Source: Mesaphorura yosii
Lineage: Eukaryota; Arthropoda; Collembola; Poduromorpha; Tullbergiidae
Direction: 5' to 3'
Assembly: GCA_009869945.1 (NCBI GenBank)
Contig: WIXG01000091.1
Span: 124,001-188,000 of the forward strand
DNA: 64,000 nucleotides
Shown here: positions 13,061 through 23,899 of the stretch, one piece after another
Layout: each line of letters starts with the position of its first letter
Numbering within the stretch: the first letter of the stretch is position 1
The notes under the pieces: model-generated
What the model saw: the letters and a program-made list of their open reading frames with translations, nothing else
Databases searched by the model: none
What the model was told of the DNA's origin: nothing
Translations under genes and position numbers: made by a program

Positions 13061-13621
13061 TCACGTACGAATACCATTCAGGTTCGTGTTATGACTTCCC
13101 AGTCCAGCGAAGCAGTACGCTCTGGAGAAACTAAATGCAGGAACACACTGCTGGATGAACCTCTCGTTGTAGCCCGTAGTGATCATGGTCAGCATTGGTG
13201 AGACGGCAACGCGTAAATTCATCTCATCAATTTCGTCTTGCGATTTTGGTGCTCGTCCAAGTAAATACTCAGCATAACTGTGGTACATTTGTTTACTGCC
13301 CATCGGAACATAAAATGGGTTAGACATTCGTCTTGCCACGGCCTGCACATAAACGAATTACATGGATGAAGTCAATAAAACTACCAGCAGGTCAGTCTGG
13401 CGACTAGACCAGAGGCATTTATGTATCAATTGGGCTAGGCAACTTACAAGCACGAAATCCATATTTGGTGACATTGGTGAAGGTGCAGGATCCGGGCACG
13501 GATTCTCTGAGATGGACTCTTGAGGTGTTGCTGCAGTGGCGCTATCAACCAGGACTTGGACACTTACCACAACCAAGTACAGCCACAAACTGGCAGATGT
13601 GAACGTTTCCAGTAACTGCAT
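13061..13621 (-). CDS. Unrecognised secreted protein, two exons
   Basis: Exons 13621-13448 and 13342-13061 are separated by a 105-base intron with a strong GTAAGT donor and a TTTATGTGCAG acceptor, joined in phase 0. The product is 151 residues. Residues 1-30 form a signal peptide with a hydrophobic LWLYLVVVSVQVLV core, probably cut after an A-T-A motif. The mature chain begins with a Pro-rich stretch (CPDPAPSPMSP), then a dibasic ARR site, then NPFYVPMGSKQMY and YAEYLLGR. It has only three cysteines, the last two in a C-x10-C arrangement. I do not recognise the family. A secreted regulatory peptide precursor is possible because of the ARR and LGR sites, but no known neuropeptide motif matches. 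An AATAAA follows at the right distance. Confidence 0.65.
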
Positions 13622-13699
13622 GGTCGTCGATGTAGGAGTTCGGTCACTGGGTCTAATTCATGGATTAATTGGCTTACTCTCCTGCTTGAGCCCGCAGAC

Positions 13700-16600
13700 A
13701 CACTTTGTGTAACGCAGCTGGTTTCACACTGAACGAGAATGTGAGTTAAAATGATGGTTTCGCTGTCAAACTGCAAATGACAGGTCAAGAAAATGGTGCC
13801 AATTATTTTTATTTATATTCGTCATGGCTTTAAGCTCGAATGTGTCCGTTACCTCGTGTCAAGTGGCTGTTAACTTTCGTACCGATTAAAACGTAAGTGC
13901 GTTTTGCACTCATGCAGCGTGATAATGAAATGAGAAAGTGTCAAGACGGCGTAATTTTTAGAATCGAGTCTTTCGTAATCTCATGGTTCCTTTGATAATG
14001 AAGATCAGACTGAGCCAATTTATGTAATCAGTGGTTATTGCACTTCCCTTACAACGCTTTCTGAGCTTGAGGTGCAGCATTTGGGCGGAAGGAACAATCA
14101 TGCCGCTTTTGTCTTGCTCGCCGAACTTCACTTTCTAAGGACGAGGTTCGTGTTGATTCTCACTCAAGGCTAATTTTTCGGTTGCTCAATCACGAGTTTC
14201 AAAGTCGAGATAATGCGTTTTTCTGTGATTCGATCGTTCGTGTGATTATAAGTGAAACTTGATCTGCCCATTTTCAATAATAATGCGTTGTCATATTCCT
14301 CAGTAACTCCAGGCATACCGCATGAGTTCATGCTGCCATTGACACTGACCCTCACAACGCCAATCTTCATGGATTAGGCCAATTCAAGCAATCGTGCAAT
14401 ATAGCCCATCTTTATAGTCACCCATGATTATGACGTTACAAAACTGGTAATCGTTAAAAAAGGATAAATTGAAATGTCACAGAGACCTCTGGGAATACAC
14501 TAATACCAGGACTTAACTCAGCGTCAGTGCCCACTTCCCTGAATGAGATTCGAGTGAGCTCGCGCAGCAGTGTTGTGAACGATTACTGTATTAAGTAAAC
14601 GTGATGCCACAATGGACCCGCACGCGTTCACTGGACAGACAGCGCCAATGTTCAATATACTCACCACACTCATTTTCATATTAGACGAATTGGAAAGGGG
14701 GACAATGGAAAGCAGGCCATAAATCTGTCAATTAACTTACTATGCTGCAGTCGTATGCCATTTCCATAGTGCTCTAGTTCTCTTCTACATTTTCTGTGGG
14801 CTAGATCAAGTGCGAACTGTGAAGGAGCTTCACCACTATCGCGTATTTTCATTGCCTCGTACTGCGATCCAGTAGCTAATGCTTGCCTTTTCGACGTTCC
14901 AATTGTGTAGGAAAATGCTATACCAAATCAAGACCATGAGGAAGCGGTGTCCAGTCCAGTTCGACCCGAGAATAAAAGGGAGAGTGAATGAATGGTGATT
15001 AGTCATAGAAATTATGGAAATTAGAGGAATAATGCACGATTGGAATGTATTTGAAAATCGATCCTTTGCCATTTTTATTCTTGCCTGCTGCAGCATAAAA
15101 ATGTTCTCTTTCCGTTTGGTAATGTGCGTTTATTCACTTGCATGTACAGTTCACGGCAGGCTTGAGTTTGTGTCGTATTTCTATTTTTCGAGTCGCTAGC
15201 TTGAAATTTGCAGCTGAGTCATATGATTTGATTTGGCTCTTTGGTGAAAATGCAACGGAAAGCAAGGCACAAGACAAGGCAATATTTTCTCTCCCCTTCA
15301 CGTTCCGAGTCGTCCAGCATTTATGGGACCGCTGCACTGCCGCCACTGTTCCGGGTAGATGACAATGATATGTGTGTGGTGTACTCGCGACGGTACTGAT
15401 GGACCATAATACGATGATGAATGTATGATAATGTATCAAGTCAGCGGCGAGGGGTGGATTCCGCCTTGCAGAGTACAGCAGCGCAGTGCAGTGCAGCGAT
15501 GGGAATTCAGATAGCAAAGTATTGAAAGAAAACAAAGAGAAAGCCGAAAGTGCATCTTTATCCGAATATCAATCTATTTATGCAATACAAAAGGAAAAGC
15601 TAAAGCTGAGGCTCACACTGCTGTGATGTGCCTCGAAATACTTTCACTTATCGCCGAGTAAGTACAAAAATCGTACACATGAATGAATGGACGCTGCACT
15701 TGTTTTGTTATTGTTGGAGCACAAGTAATTTTTTGTACTTTGTCAAAACGCGAGGAACCGTATCAATTGCTCTTTGCCTTTGACTCTCTTGCCGATTCTG
15801 TCGTGCCCATTTGTAAGACAAAAGTCACAACCACGCTCATGCAGGCAGTCAGTCAGCCGTGCTTGGCAAGATGCAATGTCACCCGAAATCGTATCGCGTA
15901 ATTTTTCTGGATCAGAAAGCATTCCTCCCCAAAATTGAACTTCTTAAAATTTGCAGCATGGTTTCTGTTTCTGCCGCCTGGCATTGTCTGCCGTCTCTGA
16001 AATATATAAATACATTTTTTATTGTGGATAAGACAATCATAATGTCAGGAAGGGACGATTTCAAAAATTTCGAAAGTTTTCCGTCTCCCCTTCTACCATA
16101 ATAACAATCTTCGCTTCTTGTGCGTCTGGCACAAGATGACATTCAATTTGTGATTTCCGCCTGATACAAATGTATTCTGAAAATGGAATAAAAGTTTTCT
16201 CCACAATTCTTCCTTTCGTTCAACTTTCAGTGCGCAGTTTGGAATTCCAACAGCAGGGAACTGTCAAATCAATTATTGCTGTGTGATTTTGACGGTTTGC
16301 AACGCGGAGAATCCGAGATTGTATGAATTAATCAATAGCCGTTCGTCGTGTAAGATGAAAAGGAAATGGTGGAAAGGGGAAGGAACAGAAGATGACGACG
16401 GAGAAGTGAAATTCCGGAAGTTAACTTTTAGTCTTTCTGTTGAATGGGAAGAAATAAAAATTTTGATGGATTCGCCCATTCGCCCGCTTGTGTCTTGAGT
16501 ATTTGTCATTCCGACCAGGATATGAATCAGTGCGGGACATAACAATTTTAATGCTCTCAAAAACATTGCAGCATTTTTCTGGAATATTAATTTCCATTAG

Positions 16601-19600
16601 CCAAAATCTCAACCAAGTAAGAAACAAGCTTACAGAAAGCGAGTAAGTGAATTCAATGCATTTTTTCATTCATTTCGCCCGCTTTTCGACTCTCGTCATT
16701 CATGTAGCCATTAAGCACCCTTTTGCCTTCCCGATCGTTCGTCCCAAGTCTTTTGATTATCATTATTAGGATCACTGAGACGGAGTGCAAGCGCAATGTA
16801 GCACGAGCGCTGACAATCATGGTAATAAATTGAGGGGAAAGTCTCGCTGTCTTTGAACTTTTCATCCACTGCTGCATTATTTTAACTTTACAAATTCATT
16901 TTCAGATACTGATTCACATTTTAACATCCCCTTTAGAACATCATCATCATTGTCCCTGCATCAAATGGTGCAGCAGAGTTCATTCCATGATTCATGATTC
17001 CTTTTCCAATTCATTTGACTTGCGACCGACCGAGTCGCAACTCGCAAATGTCTTTATAGCATAGTAAAACGGCAATTTTGAACTTAAGAACGAACAGAAC
17101 GTCCTTCGTCTTAAATTATAAACAGGAATGCAGCCGCCTTTTGCTTCCTCCTCAATCTCCCATGCGATATTTCATAATATTGTGGATTCTTCTCATTCAT
17201 ATTCATATTCGGTTACCTTCAACCCTTCTTTCCATTGCATTCATGCAGATGCTCGCGTTTCAATCTTGCTTCAACTCAACGCAAATTTAATTACGGAAAT
17301 TTCAGATATTAGTTATGTTTTGGGTTTGCTTAATCACAAAAAGCGAAGACCAAAGGATTTCGGCTAATGCAATATATTAGTAATATTCTAATGGATTTTA
17401 ATAAAATGGGTGTACAGAAGGCAAAGGGTTGAGTGTAGTCAAGCGAACCTCAGGTTCATGCAAGTAAAGTAAATTGACTTTTAGAATGAAATGACAGAGC
17501 AAATGAACGGATCGAGTAAAAGTGAGTCACAAAGTCGCGAGGCCAATCGTGGAAAATGAGAAATCAATTTCCGAAATTAAGTTTAATTAAGAAGTCAGAT
17601 TTAGAATAGTCTCAACTGAACACTGTGATGTAAAAGGCTAACACAAATTTTAGATTAACATAGAGTATAATCGATTATTGATTCTTCAGTTCTACATGTA
17701 TTGCATACAAAATTCTACAACCATTTCACCCTCTCCCTGCCCATGTCACCACCACCGCCGTCGACTCTGCACTTGGCGTTTGAGTGTTCTCTGTAAAAGC
17801 GTCAAGTCAAACGAAGGCAGGCACTTTCATTGCATCAATAAATGCCAACGCGTGTGCTGAATAAGCACCTTTTACTTTTACCCTCCGCGATCAAACTCCA
17901 CTACTCACGTTTAATCAAATCAGCCACTTTATCCCTCCTGCATTGACACCATCGAGACATGTTATTTTTTTTATTGAACCCCTTCGTCTCTCGCGTTTCG
18001 CCTCTGTGATGCGAAGAGGATTGACCGCTTCGCTGCTGCACCAACCTGGGATCCAGTTGCCAGTTGCATGACTTTGGTTATTTTTGTGTTCCTTTTCTTT
18101 ACGCACGCATACATGTCATGTGCCGTGCCATTTATTAACCCACTTGGCGATGCACCAGTTCCTTTGTGTCAACAAGAGAAGACCTCTTAATTAAAGTACT
18201 TTTCCTTAATGAAGTCATTAAGTCCACTGGAATCTGCAGTGCTCCGTGAGAAGGAGGATATCACTCATTACTTTACTACAACAAGTAGTCATACAATTTG
18301 ATTAAAATTAAAAATTCTCGATGTGGCAGAACGCGGAGGAAATAATTAATTCATACAATTGCAATTCGGTTGCGTTTACTAAAAATGCAGGCATTTGTAA
18401 ACAATTTCATGCTGGCCACGGGAAAAGGTAACAAACCATGTAAAAATCGTCAGCATGGAGCGTGGTCGGCAACTCAATTTCTGGTATCATTAATTCATTT
18501 TTATGTAGTCCATGTATATAATGCGTAATTTCCATTTTAAAAATGCAAGGGAAGATTTTAATATCAGATTACGACCCGATTTTTTCGTGCCGGTGTGGTG
18601 AGGTGACGGGTGACTTGCATGTTGCACTGGACCAGGTAATAAATAATGAGTTATGCCACGCCACACGGCTAAGCAAGCCTAAGAAGCATGCAGTCCGTGT
18701 CTGTGAGCCATGAGCCATGCGAACCATGAAAATAATCACATGCAAATTAATTAAGGCTTCTAAATTAAAAATACTCACAATTGAAAGTAAATAAAAACAC
18801 GTGTCGGTGTCGGACAAACGCGAATGAACCCACATGCAGAATTTTTTCTACCCTGCCATGTCCTGACCCGAGTTCCCGTCGTTAAAACTCCTGCTTTCAA
18901 GAGCGCTTGAGTAAAAAGTCAAACCCGATTCTGGTTCGGCAAGTTCAGTGGAAAAGCTAAAAGGCAGAATTCCCGCTGCGTGAATGGACGGTCGAAAACG
19001 TCGTGTTAAATATTTATTGTCCTGCTTCGTTCCTTCATGATAATTATCACCGTTCCAGCAAGACTCACATTTTGAACGCTGTTGCATGCAACGGTGATGG
19101 CAGTAATAGCGCAATTTAAAGCGGAACCCTTTGCTTCATTCGCCAGAATTTCACGTCTCGAACTTGCAAAAGAGATTTTTAAAGTATTTAAACGAACCAT
19201 GACTTTTCACCAAAAACTGTGCTTGCGTGCTTTTTGTAACGTTTTGTAAGGCATTCTCTCTCGTACGAAGAGCATTCGTGTACCCACGAAATGCTCAGGA
19301 GTTACGACTTGCGACACAAAAAATGAAAAATTCTTTGTCAGTGTACGATTTTTATTTTTTCTGGAAAACGAACGAATGATTACAATAACGCAAGGCAAAG
19401 GTGACAACTTGCGGTGTCTTGTCTTAGTCAAAGCAAAGCAGAAATGAGGGTATTTAAAAGGGTAAGCCAAAGAAGAATACATGTGTTATCTTGCCATGTA
19501 ATTTTACCTTCAACTTCATTTGCTGATGCGTCACAGTAAAAACTCCGTCTCAGTCGGGCATGGACCTACAAAGCCGGTGGCGCAAGTGCAAGAAACCCGG

Positions 19601-21400
19601 CAATATATTCTCAATTCGTCGTCGTCGTCATTGTCTACACACATCATTTTAAAACTTTAGGATTATCGTTAACTTTTTTATGCTTACGATATCCTGCGTC
19701 TGCGCTTGCACACAGCGCCCAATTTGTAAAACATTTATTCCTTCCTCACACACAAGAAAAAAAATATTGTCAAGCCACATTTTTCATCTTATCTCGTCTT
19801 CCTTCTCAAGTCGACCGGTCGTCGCTTGTTTATGAAGCGTTACGACACAAGGCGTATAAATACCTTTTAAAGATGCGTTAGAAGCAGTAAGAGTTTCGTA
19901 TTGAATTACTTCATCCCTCACCGCATCCACAAATTTAAGACGTTCCGGCCGTGTCTGGGTTGGGTTGCGCACATGCATGACAAAACCGTGCCATGTCGAG
20001 CCGTCCTCGCATTAATTTATGGGGTGATGGATTTTAAAGAGTCAAGACAAGATTTTTAGTCGGATGCGGAATGCGTACTCCAAGAGAACATCGGCAAAGT
20101 CCAACCAACAGTTGAGCTGAGCGGAATATTTTCTTTGCGGACGATTTAGCAGACAATAAGCATAATTTACACCGGTCATAATAATCAAATTTTATGACCA
20201 GCGCTTGCGCACAGCAGTAAATCTATTAACTACAGTCATGAGCATGCATGACACACGATCCGCTCGAGCCCTGTTTATGCTTTTGCAGTTAACTGCCAAG
20301 ACGAATTAACGCTAATACGAAGCACGTGTAATGGGAGAATGAATGACATAACATAGCGTCCATTCATCGGCTTTAGCACGTCCGTCCTGAGCGCTGAGTT
20401 GTGCGCTTTGACATTGTGACTTCTTCAGACTTAGCCACATAAAATAAATGCTGCTTTTCAACCTAAACGCTGCTCTATCGGACTGTCATCATCATTAGCC
20501 AGCCATTAACACAAAGGGCACAGAATTCGGTTTTGGAATCAAGTCTCCATTGCAAATAATGGAAGGAACATGTAAACACCTATACAAATTACTTGAACAA
20601 TGCGCAATAAATGCCGGTTAATGTCGGCTTAATTTATGCTAAACGCATTATCCAAGACCAAGTTGATGCTCTCTCTCGTGACATTTGGGCGACAAACATC
20701 ATCACAAAATTGCAGTAATAGCTCTTCTCTAAAATGATGTCAGGTGATAAATCGGGCAGTCAAACTCAAAATGAGGACTGAGATGAATACGTCTAAAATG
20801 TGCATCAAATTTAACAATTGTTGCAAAGCGAAGATGAAAAGATGAAAGCTAGACTTGACTTTAACAGGAGATAAAATGCTCGTATTTGTATTTGTGATAT
20901 GAATTTGTGCGCCACGAAATTATGCTTTTCTTCACTCCATTTTATGAGCTGGCACTTAAAACTTCCGCGTGAGTGTCCATTATATGCGTTTTTTTTTCAC
21001 ACTTTTCAGCTTTGACTTTCTTTTATTGCGGTTCTTGTCATCATCTTTCTCATAAATCCACGGGAAAGGAAGGAAAAAGAAATAAAACAAAATGTAATTA
21101 CGAATGAATTATGACCATGAGACAAATGCGTCCATAGCCAGAGTCTCTCAGTTTCGTGTCTGCCTCGGAGTTGTAAGAATGCAATTTGAAATCTGTCACA
21201 ATATAAAAATTATTGCTTAGTTTACAGTTTTACGAGAAATAATGCAAGTATGAGATATGGATTCCGAATTCTGAAAATTAATGCTGAGCGGAAAGTCCTT
21301 CATTCGTCGCCAGTGCATGTCTGACCGGAAAATTCAATCTGGAGACAGAAGGAACTTGCAATTGGACCTTGGTTGATAATAGAAAAATAAATCCAGCAAG
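13700..21400. other. Non-coding stretch, no gene recognised
   Basis: AT-rich DNA with many short, unrelated open frames. No exon chain, RNA gene or mobile element coding was identified. A few simple direct repeats occur, such as ATTCAT near 17195. It may be intergenic or intronic. Confidence 0.45.
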
Positions 21401-21410
21401 TAGGCGACCT

Positions 21411-21494
21411 AATTGTTAAGACAAATTGTTCCAAGACGATTGTTCCTAGGCAATTGTTCCCGGTAAATTCTTCACGGCGGCTAGTTCCTTAACC
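21411..21494. repeat. Degenerate tandem repeat, 14-15 base unit
   Basis: About six successive units share an AATTGTTCC-like core followed by roughly five variable bases: AATTGTTAAGAC, AATTGTTCCAAGACG, ATTGTTCCTAGGCA, ATTGTTCCCGGTAA, then two more divergent copies. The regular spacing makes chance unlikely. It may be a minisatellite or a fragment of a dispersed repeat. Confidence 0.55.
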
Positions 21495-21914
21495 CAGACT
21501 CCAAAACCAAGACATTTCACTGCTGAACGTCGACATTTGAGGCCTGCGTTAAAGAAACTTGGCGACATGATGTTTAATGACAGCAGGATGAGCTTCAAAC
21601 GTAGAAATCACCGCTTTTGAGCCGTCTAATTATGAAACATGCGACAACACAAAATATTTTCTCAGACTCAACTGAAAAGTGTGGACAACTTTATTTTCCG
21701 AGTTATCACTAGCAGTCTATGTTGATTGCGTGTTGACTCATCTTACAGGGAAACGTAACAAAAATATTCGCAAACATGCAATACTTTGGAATTTACACTC
21801 ATGTGTCATGCATATTCTGTTTCATGAAAAATCGTGCAATCGAATAAGTCGGGTCTCATACCTAAATGCGTAGGCATTATCAATTTAAAACCAGATAGTG
21901 AGTTAAAAGTAGAA

Positions 21915-21920
21915 TTTATT
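21915..21920 (-). terminator. Poly(A) signal of the WD-repeat-like gene
   Basis: AATAAA on the minus strand, about 100 bases beyond the stop codon of the intronless coding region. Confidence 0.5.
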
Positions 21921-22019
21921 TCATGCTTGCAGGAATGTGTATCATGCGTTTGAATTTTGTTAATTTGGATAAGGATCAGTACTTTAAATCATTTCAATGG
22001 TATGCAATTTGTACTCCAC

Positions 22020-23639
22020 TTATTCAGGATCGCCGCCAATCTCGAAACCTTTTATGCTCTGCTTGTGAAATGCGTACTCATTACTGGCAATTGTACGACG
22101 TGAATTGGGAACCGGAATTCTTGAGAGTGTATGAAAAGGGGCTCTCGATGGTCCGGGCATTGCTTGTAGCTCGTCGTGGGATTCATCATTCGAAATATGG
22201 GCTTCATGTCCAGCTGATGTAAGGACGTGTGCTGGAATGACTGATTTCGAAGCTGAGCCACGGCTGTAGTAATTGCTGTTTTCTTCGAGAAGCTCTGTGC
22301 TTGACAAAATGGATGGTTTCTTGTTAGTTGCTCGATTATTTGCAATTCGCTTCTTCGCGCGCATAAACAGGCTGTGCTGGATCTTGTCATCCGTGGATGC
22401 TTTGAAAATCTCCTGAATTGCTCTTCGCCCTGGCCGAGAGCTCACCGATGCACTTGATAAGTAGTCAGTCAAATCAATTGATTCCTTGTGAAAATCCACA
22501 AATGATTTGAAGTCCGGGAGGTGACCAAGTACGGTTGTGATGTGGAACACCGGATCACACAGCACTCCGTTGGACGAAACAATGTACCTCTTCATAAGTG
22601 CTTGGTGTTCCGGATTGTACACGTACAATACATCATGAGACCAAACGAAATCGGAGTATTCATAGTCCAGTCTGACTTGTCCAAGTTTTCGTAGATTCTT
22701 GGTCAGTAAATCCAAATCAAAAACAGGAAGTTCTTTGTAGGTGGCAAGTTTTACAGCGAAGTAGGCATGGTCGTACACGTCACTGAGCTTCAGCCGCTGA
22801 ATTTCATGTTCAGGATCACTTTCGTGGGTTACTCCATGAATAATCTTGAAAATGTCCCAGGAGTGAAGATGTTTCGCAGCATCAAAGTCCCATAAATCGA
22901 TGACACCATTCTTATGGGCGAGCATGATGTAACTGTCATGATTAAAGAGAACGAAGTTGGCAATCGGTGTTGTCGGAGGAGTGATGCGAATTGCGTTGAC
23001 TGGCTCAACATATTGGCCGAGACCTTCACGCTTCTTCGCACTGTCTTCCCCGTAAAGAGAGTATAAAATGTTTGCAATGCCATCACAGGTGAAGAGCATT
23101 TGACCAGATTCATCTTGAATCAAATCCATTGTGACTGCACTATGATGAATCAGCTGAACAGGTCGAACAATCTTTTCCGGCGTCTCTGTGCTGCTGATGA
23201 GAGCGTTTCCATGTCTGTCAATGAAGAACAAATTCTCTGCCCGCTTGTCAAACTGTGCACGAATAATGTTCATGTCCATTCTGAAGCTCGCAAAGAAATA
23301 CCAAATTGATCGATGGCACATTGTTGCTGCCGCCACGGATAGTAGCGCTGTTGGTTGTGGTACATATCGTTCAAAGATGTAAATATTCTTTTCCCAGTCG
23401 ATAACAGCCAATTTGCCAGCATCACTTGAAATGGAGCACGAGATTGTTGAAATTCGATCAGGTGTGCCGGTGTACGCTTTTGGGATGTATTTATGCAAAT
23501 CCAGTGACGATAGAGCGCCTGATCCTTCAAGGTGAAGACGGGTTGACTTAGAACCAATGTAGCGAGTAGAAAAAACGTGCACGTAATGGCGTCCAGTGAA
23601 GGCCAGGTGACCATTTTCGCTGATTGACATGAAATGCAT
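22020..23639 (-). CDS. WD-repeat-like protein of unknown family, intronless coding region
   Basis: A single uninterrupted frame of 539 residues, far longer than chance and the only sizeable intronless gene here. The first 350 or so residues look like a beta-propeller. One blade is typical of WD40 repeats (FVLFNHDSYIMLAHKNGVID followed by LWDFD, about residue 230), and weaker ones occur earlier around MSISENGHLAFTGRHYVHVF and SSDAGKLAVIDWEKNIYIF. The last 130 residues are polar and probably disordered, with a basic patch (RAKKRIANNRATNKK) and many serines. I cannot assign a family. The start at 23639 is preceded in frame by a TGA, and a spliced 5' UTR fits upstream. Lack of introns among intron-rich neighbours could mean a retrocopy origin, but the frame is intact. 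Confidence 0.75.
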   Translation of the reverse strand: MHFMSISENGHLAFTGRHYVHVFSTRYIGSKSTRLHLEGSGALSSLDLHKYIPKAYTGTPDRISTISCSISSDAGKLAVIDWEKNIYIFERYVPQPTALLSVAAATMCHRSIWYFFASFRMDMNIIRAQFDKRAENLFFIDRHGNALISSTETPEKIVRPVQLIHHSAVTMDLIQDESGQMLFTCDGIANILYSLYGEDSAKKREGLGQYVEPVNAIRITPPTTPIANFVLFNHDSYIMLAHKNGVIDLWDFDAAKHLHSWDIFKIIHGVTHESDPEHEIQRLKLSDVYDHAYFAVKLATYKELPVFDLDLLTKNLRKLGQVRLDYEYSDFVWSHDVLYVYNPEHQALMKRYIVSSNGVLCDPVFHITTVLGHLPDFKSFVDFHKESIDLTDYLSSASVSSRPGRRAIQEIFKASTDDKIQHSLFMRAKKRIANNRATNKKPSILSSTELLEENSNYYSRGSASKSVIPAHVLTSAGHEAHISNDESHDELQAMPGPSRAPFHTLSRIPVPNSRRTIASNEYAFHKQSIKGFEIGGDPE

Positions 23640-23696
23640 TTTGATTCGAAGTGAAACCGAACTGGCAAACTGATATTGTCAGCTAGAATTTGGTTC

Positions 23697-23801
23697 CTGC
23701 AAATAGAAGTACTCATAGTGAGCACATGAGGTTCAACTCAGAGCCCAACGTCCAAGCCTTCAACGACTCAATCCAACACCTTTACCCCAAATATGACTCA
23801 C
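23697..23801 (-). other. 5' UTR intron of the WD-repeat-like gene
   Basis: A consensus donor (CAG|GTGAGT) and a consensus acceptor (CTTCTATTTGCAG) enclose 105 bases. No splice choice extends the main frame upstream, so the exon above is untranslated for that protein. It does contain a short upstream frame starting at 23877. Confidence 0.55.
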
Positions 23802-23899
23802 CTGCTGTTCGAAGGGATTTGCTACTATAATCTTCCTGACCAATTTGAACTGAAGCTGTAGGAATGGAGGGACCCATCCTTATCGTATATTTGAGAATG

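Noticed and set aside
15134-15535. 133-codon minus-strand frame with an overlapping plus frame
   Set aside because: No similarity, and both strands are open, which suggests chance.
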